The notes under the pieces were generated by a model. The model saw only the letters and a program-made list of their open reading frames with translations. It was not told the origin of the DNA and did not search any database. A stretch of DNA of 41,688 nt from a virus, in IMG/VR virus record IMGVR_UViG_3300042507_002956, positions 1 to 41,688 of that record, one strand, 5' to 3'. Of the stretch, positions 36,201-41,688 are shown piece by piece. The translations under genes were made by a program, and so were the position numbers. How positions within the stretch are numbered: position 1 is the first letter of the stretch; every line of letters begins with the position of its first letter.

Positions 36201-38222
36201 GAAAAACAAAGAGAATTGTTAGAAAGAAATGTTATTACTGAAATTGATTTCAATGAATTTGTTAGATCATCTAAAGGATATGTTAAAGATGGTCTTACTT
36301 ATTACAATGAACAATTTTTAATGATTAACCCTGTTAAGTTTAAAAACAAAGCTTATGATGAATTACAATCTTCTCCTAAAAAGAAGTATTATGATTTTTT
36401 AATTGGCTCATATTTTAAATCACAAGCAAGATTACCTAGAAAAATGGGTTACACATTACCTTCAATTCACAAATCAGGTTATGATAGTATTAGAGAAGGT
36501 GGTTTAATTAACTACATTAAATATGAAGGTAGCCAATTATTAAATGTTAAACCTGAAGAAGTAAACTTATATGGTGAAGAAGGTAAGAGTATACCTTTAG
36601 TTTACAACTTTGAAATGGAATCTTCAGATGTATCATTAGATTTAATTCAATCTATTGTAATGTATGAAGCTGAATCATTAGAATATGATGCTAAATTTAA
36701 ACTTGCAGATACAGGTGAAGTATTATTATCATTAGCTAGTAAATCACCAATAGAAACTGATGAAGCAGGTAATAAATACTTTGATAAGTTTGCTGAACAA
36801 GCTGGAATTAAAGATGAGTTTTTAAAGTATAAAAGAAAACTTGGTGGTAATAATATTGCTGCAATGTTAGCAATGACAATTGATGCTCAAATATATGGTA
36901 AATTAAATATACCTACTAAAACCAAGATTTTAGGAATGAATGCTGATAAACTTGTTAATGGTGTTATGAAATTTGCATCTGTAACACAAGTAGGTGGTAA
37001 CCCAATTGGTTCTGTTGCTAACTGGTTACAAGCAGCTTTACAAGCTAATATTGAAGCTGCAGCTAAAGATAGTATATCAGATATGTCTTGGCAAAAATCA
37101 GGTTTAATATATGATAAACATATATTAGATTACATTAAGGATTTAAATTCTCCATATTCAAAATCAAAGATTGGACAATTAATAGATTTATATGATCCTA
37201 TGCAAGGTGAGTTTAAAGATTCAGCTGGTAGAAATATATCTAAATCAATGTTTAAAAAGATGTGGTCAAGTAATACTTGGTTTGCAATGCAGCATATGGG
37301 AGAACATGCTGTTCAAGTAAGAACAATGATTGCTATGATGCTTGATACAAAAGCTATTGATAAAACTGGTAAATATATAAATCTATATGATGCATATACT
37401 TTAGATGAAAAAACTGGTAAAATAAAATTGAAAGAAGGGGTTAGACTACAAGGTAAGTTATCATCTAATGGATTAATTTCAAGAGATTTTCAATCTTCTT
37501 TACATGGATTAAATAAAAAACTTCATGGTGTATACAATAAAGAAGATAAAATTAATATTGAAAGACACTGGTATGGTAGATTAACTACCATGTATAAAAA
37601 GTTTTTAGCACCTGGTTTAAAAAGAAGATTTAAAGCTTTAGGTTATGATCAAGAATTAGGAACTGTAACAGAAGGTTACATGTCATTCTTTTATAAGAAT
37701 CTATTTAAAGAAGCTAAACAGTTAGGTAGATTTTTAATTGGTTCTGATAATGGATTTTATCATGAACATGAAAAACAAAACTTAAGAAGAGCAAGAAGAG
37801 AAATACTAATTGTAGCTGCAACAGGTGCTTTAGTAATGTTATTAACTTCTTTAATAGAAGGTTCTGATGATGATGATGAAAAGAAAAACCTTAGATATTT
37901 TCTTTACTTAACAATGAGAATTAATAATGAACTTGGTATTTATGGTACTATAGGTGACCCACAAAATATATTAGGATTACCATCTCCAGGTGAAATGTAT
38001 AAAACAGTTAAGAATCCAATTCCTGCTTTTTCTGTTACAGATAAACTTATAAAAGTATTACAACAAGCTACTGATCCAACAGCAGTTTATGAAAGAGATT
38101 CTGGTGTTTGGGAAAAAGGTGATAGTAAACTTTGGGCTAAGTTTTTAAAGTTTTGGGGATACAATGGTGTAAACTTTGATCCAGAGAACTCAATTAAATT
38201 TATGCAAATGTCCACTAAATAA
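33267..38222 (+). CDS. large cargo protein with zincin and PD-(D/E)XK nuclease domains
   Basis: This 1651-residue protein overlaps the polymerase gene by four bases (ATGA), implying coupled translation. Residues 75-160 contain a zincin-like site, H125-E-F-T-H129, with acidic residues in a following helix (KELLTLEIEKA) as possible third ligand. Residues about 440-520 form a RecB-like PD-(D/E)XK nuclease: GTAD with D465, then RILDVKTSK with D479 and K481, and a QxxxY motif (Q509 to Y513). The centre is helical, with coiled-coil stretches at about 760-810. A hydrophobic segment (IVAATGALVMLLTSLIEG, about 1513-1530) lies near the C-terminus. It is probably packaged with the polymerase and ejected. 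The nuclease could process phage DNA ends or degrade host DNA. The domain calls are by motif; the roles are inferred. It is the last gene of the forward block. Confidence 0.75.
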   Translation: MSIVCPNPNYPDFVKLTEQLGEKEAYRQYMLNANEIPNPDLYENIIKDYTDDDIPLSDDKLYELANGFLKKLKVQFDLISEEDVKLYNERNPGRRIGNTTKGFYDSDSNKIYLIKGRAGFYTTLHEFTHPLVEWLYRNNNTLFKTMINKLKVEALNQPGYWIDRLRALGYNDYIVNGEITTDGWKELLTLEIEKASRTILNNSGVKPGSFIDSVKLFWKKIKEAIGNLVGKNIGKLNEKQLMNLTINDLATFMLDGDVKLDLYSPFISNLKQVPNESFGKLYFSKGSPKFQSAVSAQVADYKKRTGKDITSNQLRVINTLVAMQSLTKNKDVYFDSVTGVEFQRATQFIKTLKGPNGEEGFYEYKGSEDDEVGLKAAERGNQIDDLVQFIIEGLDVDSAINQVIDNRNTRTKDNPEINKVAVDEEVLKELYNSIKNVIGNKFKDYIVLPQVVLADPEKGIAGTADIFLISPEGKVRILDVKTSKYSTDGVTFTKNYGDSASVKQKYTAQLSVYKALAKSMGLMFEESDDLSIIPVYFPGKSIEEIDEARLEPEVKISALNYILEMFNIGETTAPEETLSDDPEVNLIKKVKVILTKRLSEINKMPAGYRKESAKSETESILNTLNQAESIKKLTEFVTGLHKQFTNQIKESKSGKKYTIFGLPSQIKYITLQLASGEINREEALSKFLYIKNINDLYSPILEDIRNIINSKDDETVKSGMLDKLNEIQDGIAFINKTYNNETVEIMADILSENVSQKANEKAKDYLKHLKDKAANESNPKKKEQYTKEFEKAVTKLKSEEGITRQVILKSLKEGSSEDINWLDLWFTPAVTSSSELISPFMKLLKDKLEDARQELIQFERQAGEAFEKFGNFGNKDNPAEFNKGLYEEVEVFDKLDEAGKPIFKKRMMFVSPIDLNKFYKEKAIVEQMLNKAEPKYRSAIIGRYYQDNFVRKPQKDITVRNPVTNEEIVIEEGIDTLIEKQRELLERNVITEIDFNEFVRSSKGYVKDGLTYYNEQFLMINPVKFKNKAYDELQSSPKKKYYDFLIGSYFKSQARLPRKMGYTLPSIHKSGYDSIREGGLINYIKYEGSQLLNVKPEEVNLYGEEGKSIPLVYNFEMESSDVSLDLIQSIVMYEAESLEYDAKFKLADTGEVLLSLASKSPIETDEAGNKYFDKFAEQAGIKDEFLKYKRKLGGNNIAAMLAMTIDAQIYGKLNIPTKTKILGMNADKLVNGVMKFASVTQVGGNPIGSVANWLQAALQANIEAAAKDSISDMSWQKSGLIYDKHILDYIKDLNSPYSKSKIGQLIDLYDPMQGEFKDSAGRNISKSMFKKMWSSNTWFAMQHMGEHAVQVRTMIAMMLDTKAIDKTGKYINLYDAYTLDEKTGKIKLKEGVRLQGKLSSNGLISRDFQSSLHGLNKKLHGVYNKEDKINIERHWYGRLTTMYKKFLAPGLKRRFKALGYDQELGTVTEGYMSFFYKNLFKEAKQLGRFLIGSDNGFYHEHEKQNLRRARREILIVAATGALVMLLTSLIEGSDDDDEKKNLRYFLYLTMRINNELGIYGTIGDPQNILGLPSPGEMYKTVKNPIPAFSVTDKLIKVLQQATDPTAVYERDSGVWEKGDSKLWAKFLKFWGYNGVNFDPENSIKFMQMSTK

Positions 38223-38229
38223 AGGTGTA

Positions 38230-38258
38230 AGAGGGGCTTAAAACACCCCTCTTTTTTT
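38230..38258 (+). terminator. intrinsic terminator of the structural-gene block
   Basis: AGAGGGG at 38230-38236 pairs with CCCCTCT at 38246-38252 around a nine-base loop, and seven T residues follow (38252-38258). It starts 8 bases after the stop of the last forward gene and reaches the stop of the convergent reverse gene. The reverse strand has only a weak T-run, so it should act mainly on forward transcripts. Confidence 0.85.
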
Positions 38259-38475
38259 AGTCCAATGAAACACCATAGTTATTTAGTAAGTCAATGAGAT
38301 GCTCATTTAGCTTTGTAGCTAATTTGATTTCATGCTCATCTTCACTATACTTCCAATACCTTCTAAGTTCTTGTTTCATATCCCAAAGAACCATTTTATA
38401 ATCTGAAGCATGAACTGCATCAGTAAAATCTGATTGTTCTTCAGGTAAAGTAAATGTTATAACAGCTTGTGCCAT
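38257..38475 (-). CDS. small conserved phage protein of unknown function
   Basis: This 72-residue acidic protein starts MAQAVITFTLPEEQSDF and has one long helix containing D-Y-K-M-V-L-W-D-M-KQELRRYWKY. I recall similar small proteins, with the F-T-L-P-E-E-x-x-x-F start and W-D-x-x-x-x-L-R core, in many unrelated phages next to nucleotide-metabolism or replication genes, always without known function. It is the last gene of the reverse block, two bases after the dUTPase stop, and converges on the terminator of the forward block. Confidence 0.65.
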   Translation of the reverse strand: MAQAVITFTLPEEQSDFTDAVHASDYKMVLWDMKQELRRYWKYSEDEHEIKLATKLNEHLIDLLNNYGVSLD

Positions 38476-38477
38476 AA

Positions 38478-38903
38478 TTAGTTAGTGCTTCCAAATCCAC
38501 CCTCACCTCTTTCAGTAGAAGATAATTCTTCAACTTCTTGAAAGTTAATCTGTGGATAAGGCATTATTATTAATTGTCCAATTCTATCACCAGGTTTATA
38601 GTATGAAGTATCAGGAATGTGTTTAAACCTAAGTTTAATCTCTCCTCTATACCCAGAGTCAATAACTCCTACAGAGTTAGTTAATATAAGACCTGAATTA
38701 CTTATAGAGCTTCTAGGAAATAAAAGTCCTACATGTCCTTCTGGAATTTCAATAGCTAATCCTGTACCATATTCCATATAACCAAACTCATCTCTATCAA
38801 CTTTAGCTATACTAATAGCTGTAAGATCCACAGCAGCATCCCCAGCCTTTGCATAAGCTGGAGTTACTGCTTTAGGATCAAGTTTTTTAATCTTGACTAC
38901 CAT
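38478..38903 (-). CDS. dut: dUTP diphosphatase (dUTPase)
   Basis: This 141-residue trimeric-type dUTPase hydrolyses dUTP to dUMP and pyrophosphate. It keeps uracil out of DNA and feeds thymidylate synthase. All five conserved motifs are present: AGDAAVDL (20-27), PRSSISNSG (63-71), GVIDSGYRGEIKL with D82 and Y85, GDRIGQLII, and the Gly-rich arm RGEGGFGST at the C-terminus. Length is normal for the family and the protein looks complete. Its start overlaps the stop of the upstream gene by one base, and it lies in the same reverse operon as ThyX, which uses its product dUMP. Confidence is high. Confidence 0.95.
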   Translation of the reverse strand: MVVKIKKLDPKAVTPAYAKAGDAAVDLTAISIAKVDRDEFGYMEYGTGLAIEIPEGHVGLLFPRSSISNSGLILTNSVGVIDSGYRGEIKLRFKHIPDTSYYKPGDRIGQLIIMPYPQINFQEVEELSSTERGEGGFGSTN

Positions 38904-39232
38904 TAGTTTACACCAAATAAATATTTAACCCAACCAGGAATACTGTCAAGTTTACTTTTTAAATTATTTACCTCATGTGTTAATCCTGTAACATTGAATT
39001 TAGCACTTCTAATGTCATTAGAAAGATCTAGAATCTTTTTATCAAGACCTCTTACAATGTTTTCAGCAGCTCTAACAGCATTTTCTAATGTAGTAATTTG
39101 TGAAGTTTTACTATCAATTTCTTTTTGATGTTCTTCAATACTTACAAACATTACTGGACTACCTGCTTCTGTAGTTACATCTACTTTCTGAGATAGTTTT
39201 TTTCTTGGTTTTCTTTTAACTTGATTTTCCAT
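38903..39232 (-). CDS. coiled-coil protein of unknown function
   Basis: This 109-residue protein has a basic N-terminus (KRKPRKKLSQK), a short beta-like stretch (SPVMFVSIEEHQ) and a helix with heptad-like leucines and isoleucines from about 40 to 95. It ends in a hydrophobic tail (WVKYLFGVN). No enzymatic motif is visible. The gene is sandwiched between dUTPase and ThyX: it overlaps the 3' end of thyX by 17 bases and the dut start by one. It may be a small accessory or oligomerising protein. I do not recognise a family. Confidence 0.6.
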   Translation of the reverse strand: MENQVKRKPRKKLSQKVDVTTEAGSPVMFVSIEEHQKEIDSKTSQITTLENAVRAAENIVRGLDKKILDLSNDIRSAKFNVTGLTHEVNNLKSKLDSIPGWVKYLFGVN

Positions 39233-39908
39233 TTTTAGTTATTGATTTTATTGTTTGTTCAAAAGGGTTACCTTCTATACTTTGTACCAAAGATAACATT
39301 TCTTGTGCTATTTCTCTAATTTCAACTTGAGCATGTTCACTATTTCTAAGTTTTAGAAAGTTAGCAAAGCTTCTCATGTTAAACATTACATCAGCTTGTA
39401 TTTGAGAATTATAAGTTTTAAAGAACCTAGCAGATTCTTTAGCTCTTTTTCTACCTAATATTGGAGTTAATTGAGTAAGTGCTTGATGATATAATTCATT
39501 AGTCATGTTAGAACAATGTTCTAAAACTTCTTCCCAAGTACTAAATCCTCTAAATGCTTCTTCTGTTCCCATTGAAAATTCAGAATAATCTACTGCAATA
39601 TTTACCCAATCTTCAGGTAAATAATACTTATCTTCCTTTAACTCTTTATACCTAGCTGATTCTGCATTAATAGAAGCTATCCTATGCTTTAATAGATGTA
39701 TATGTGAAGCTATATCACAGTTAACTAAAAAGTGAACTGTAGCTTTTTCAAATGGTGTTTCATGACCATTACTCCATAACATATCTATTAGAGAAGGTAT
39801 CCTACTTTTCTTATCATCAGTTAGCTCTCTTGAGGTGCTTGTCCAAGCTGAACAAGCTATTACCTCATCAGAGCCATACCAACCTAACAATTCTACAGTA
39901 TTATTCAT
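39216..39908 (-). CDS. thyX: flavin-dependent thymidylate synthase ThyX
   Basis: This 230-residue enzyme makes dTMP from dUMP using methylene-tetrahydrofolate, NADPH and FAD. The ThyX signature RHRxxSxNExSxRY appears at 74-87 as KHRIASINAESARY, with two conservative departures (K for the first R, A for E) but the catalytic S and the R-Y retained. Upstream is HETPFEKATVHF (49-60), the usual H-x-PFEH-like flavin/substrate motif. Near the C-terminus R-S-F-A-NFLKLRNSEHAQVEIREIA is the other conserved block. Length is normal. It lies one base after the ribonucleotide reductase stop and upstream of dUTPase in a nucleotide-supply operon. Confidence is high. Confidence 0.93.
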   Translation of the reverse strand: MNNTVELLGWYGSDEVIACSAWTSTSRELTDDKKSRIPSLIDMLWSNGHETPFEKATVHFLVNCDIASHIHLLKHRIASINAESARYKELKEDKYYLPEDWVNIAVDYSEFSMGTEEAFRGFSTWEEVLEHCSNMTNELYHQALTQLTPILGRKRAKESARFFKTYNSQIQADVMFNMRSFANFLKLRNSEHAQVEIREIAQEMLSLVQSIEGNPFEQTIKSITKNGKSS

Positions 39909-39909
39909 A

Positions 39910-41688
39910 TTATAAAGTTGTTACTTCACAAGCTCCACCTGCACAGGCTGCTTGATCCATTAAGCTAGTAACATCATCCTCTTCAATTACTTGAGTTAAA
40001 TTAATAGAAGTTAGGTGACCTACAAGATTGTTATATTGTTTTTCTGTAATGTCTTCAAAAGGTGCTTGTGAATAGCTACCTCCATCAAATGGAAGTACAG
40101 ATAAACCATTATAATATTCCTTGTTTTCCCACATCCATTCTCCAACTACTTCCCATTCATCTTTTAAACCACCAAGCATTTTACCACCTTCACTATTTGC
40201 CATTAATTTATAGTCTTGATACATTCTATTTTTATCAATAGAAATAGTAGCACTGACATTATGTGTGTTATCTCCGTGTATATGTCCAGGTTTTATCCAT
40301 TTCATGGACACGTTCTTAACTCTTTCTAATGTATCTAAAGCAGATTCAGTTCTTAATACAGAACCAGCAGGTGCTTTAATAGGAATTTCTACTACTGCAG
40401 AATTAGGAATTAATAAATGGTCTTTAACTAAGCTAGGATGGTTAGTAGCTAGATACTTATAAAGGTCTTCTGATTTAGACATTTGCATTCTTCTAATATA
40501 GAAGTCATTATGCCAAGCATGAATACCTGATGCAGTACCTAATACACAGCTTGTAGTACCTGATGGTTTAACACAGGTAATTCTAGCTGCTCTATTAATA
40601 CCAAGAGTTTGACTAACTTCAATATTAGTTAACTCAGCTTGTCTAGCAGCTTCTGTAAGGTCATATTTAAATACTTCCATACTAGCAATACCTGTCATAC
40701 CTACACCAATAAGAGCATCCTTTTCAGTAGTCTTTTTCCAAATAGGTCTTAGGTAATGAAAGTCTGTAAACCCTGCTTGTAAAGTACCAAAGAAAGCAGC
40801 AACAGCTACTCTATTGTTTAAATCTTCTTGAGATTCAACATTACTTACATTAACCTCACAAAGATTACAGAACTGATATGGTCTTAAAGCAATCTCACAA
40901 CATGGGTTAGTACCCCAATCTGGATTGTTAGTAAAGTAAATACCAGGTTCACCAGCATAACTCAATTCTATTTTCTTCCATAAGTCTAAAAAGAACTCTT
41001 TAGTTACTCTATGTCTTACTAATACTGCTGAGTTATTTGCTCTACCTCTTTGTGGGTTAGTTTCCCACCAACTTCCAAACTTACAAGTTAACATTTGCTC
41101 ATCATCTGCTGAAAACAAACTAATTAGAGCTGCTCTACGGATACCTCCTGCAAGTACTGCATCAGCAATATGGCAAACCATATCATGAACCTCAATACTT
41201 TGTAGTTTTTCACCATTAGCTTTTCTTTCTAATATTTGTTCAAGTTCAAATAAACATTTCTTAAGAGGTTCAGGACCAGGTGCTTTACCACCAGCAGTAA
41301 TTAATCTCTGTCCTTTAGCTCTAATATCACTAAAATCAAATCTTGGTTTAGTGTTTCTATAACCTAAATAACTTCCAATTAAATGCTTAACTGCATCAGC
41401 CCATCCCTCAATAGAATCTCCTACTAAAAACTTTTGTTCTTTACTAGGCTTTCTAATCTCAGGTAGTTTTTCAATGTGTTTAAATTGTACAGAGTAACCA
41501 ACTCCTGTTCCTCCTAATAAGAGAAACATAATCTCAGCAAATGCTCTGTAATCATCTACTGGTAAATAACAGCAATTGTAAATCCTAGCTTCATTCTTCT
41601 GAATAGCAGGACCTGCAAATTGCAAAGCTCTCATAGAAGGTAATACCTTTTTATCAAATATATACTGAGAGTTTTTCATAATATCACC
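39910..41688 (-). CDS. nrdJ: adenosylcobalamin-dependent (class II) ribonucleoside-triphosphate reductase, 5' end beyond window
   Basis: At least 592 residues are in the window. The reading frame continues upstream of the Met codon at 41677-41679 to the window edge (codons GGT GAT ATT). The family normally has roughly 100 or more residues before the LPSMRALQFAG motif, so the true start is outside. Visible motifs fit the monomeric class II RTPR family: YNCCYLP, G-G-T-G-V-G-Y-S, NPCCEIALRPYQFCNL (radical-site Cys region), CVKPSGTTS and GTASGIHAWH. A C-terminal C-A-G-G-A-C pair completes the shuttle thiols. The enzyme reduces ribonucleotides using vitamin B12, independent of oxygen. It heads the visible reverse operon with thyX and dut. 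Class II rather than class I is judged from the motifs and lack of a visible small-subunit gene. Confidence 0.88.
   Translation of the reverse strand, partial: GDIMKNSQYIFDKKVLPSMRALQFAGPAIQKNEARIYNCCYLPVDDYRAFAEIMFLLLGGTGVGYSVQFKHIEKLPEIRKPSKEQKFLVGDSIEGWADAVKHLIGSYLGYRNTKPRFDFSDIRAKGQRLITAGGKAPGPEPLKKCLFELEQILERKANGEKLQSIEVHDMVCHIADAVLAGGIRRAALISLFSADDEQMLTCKFGSWWETNPQRGRANNSAVLVRHRVTKEFFLDLWKKIELSYAGEPGIYFTNNPDWGTNPCCEIALRPYQFCNLCEVNVSNVESQEDLNNRVAVAAFFGTLQAGFTDFHYLRPIWKKTTEKDALIGVGMTGIASMEVFKYDLTEAARQAELTNIEVSQTLGINRAARITCVKPSGTTSCVLGTASGIHAWHNDFYIRRMQMSKSEDLYKYLATNHPSLVKDHLLIPNSAVVEIPIKAPAGSVLRTESALDTLERVKNVSMKWIKPGHIHGDNTHNVSATISIDKNRMYQDYKLMANSEGGKMLGGLKDEWEVVGEWMWENKEYYNGLSVLPFDGGSYSQAPFEDITEKQYNNLVGHLTSINLTQVIEEDDVTSLMDQAACAGGACEVTTL

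Noticed and set aside
39752-39955. Forward frame over the thyX / ribonucleotide reductase boundary, and another at 40265-40462.
   Set aside because: Both are antisense to clearly identified enzymes with conserved motifs.
1-41688. tRNA genes, integrase, attachment site or replication origin.
   Set aside because: Non-coding gaps are almost all a few bases long. No cloverleaf-like segment, recombinase or iteron cluster was seen by eye; a covariance-model scan would be decisive.

Overview
This window is a late-gene and nucleotide-metabolism segment of a large AT-rich, tailed double-stranded DNA phage. The best match is a crAss-like phage (order Crassvirales) of a Bacteroidota host. The assignment rests on four things: a giant internal-virion protein carrying the DFDID catalytic signature of crAss-like virion RNA polymerase; the order of connector ring protein, IHF-like protein, ring protein, long tail (muzzle-type) protein and huge cargo proteins; the sparse use of Shine-Dalgarno sequences before start codons; and a protein ending in the CHU_C/type B C-terminal domain used by the Bacteroidota type IX secretion system. 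The last points to a T9SS-bearing host such as a flavobacterium or relative. This is recognition from memory of families, not a database search.

Layout. Bases 1-687 (+): the end of an Ig/PKD-like repeat protein and a small secreted CHU_C-domain protein. Bases 705-2337 (+): a lysis-like cassette of overlapping small genes (membrane-anchored coiled coil, holin-like protein, M15 endolysin, membrane-anchored spanin-like candidate). Bases 2330-9741 (+): connector and tail genes, including a ring protein, an IHF-like protein, a small unknown, a cysteine-rich ring protein and a 1631-residue tail/muzzle protein. Bases 9744-38222 (+): four giant or large cargo genes making up most of the window. These are a 2519-residue modular protein (zincin, lytic transglycosylase, glycine-motif array), a 785-residue protein whose reading frame continues by a -1 shift into a lytic transglycosylase domain, a 4336-residue virion RNA polymerase with a zincin and a NADAR-like domain, and a 1651-residue zincin plus PD-(D/E)XK nuclease protein. 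An intrinsic terminator at 38230-38258 closes this block. Bases 38257-41688 (-): a convergent, tightly packed block with a small conserved phage protein, dUTPase, a coiled-coil protein, ThyX and a class II ribonucleotide reductase running off the window edge.

The most striking new observation is at 19601-19664. Here an AGGAGG element, an in-frame G_GGA_AAA slippery heptamer and a strong GC-rich hairpin lie in the classical dnaX-like arrangement. They sit exactly where the 785-residue frame must shift to -1 to join a start-less transglycosylase domain. I infer programmed ribosomal frameshifting that makes a minority of cargo protein with a cell-wall-cutting C-terminus.

A plausible working model is as follows. 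The cargo proteins are packaged in the capsid and ejected with the DNA, with transglycosylase modules opening the peptidoglycan. The zincins process proteins during maturation or ejection, the virion RNA polymerase starts early transcription, and the reverse-strand enzymes supply dTTP and deoxynucleotides. No tRNA, rRNA, CRISPR array, insertion sequence or integrase was seen. No stretch longer than 300 bases lacks a gene.
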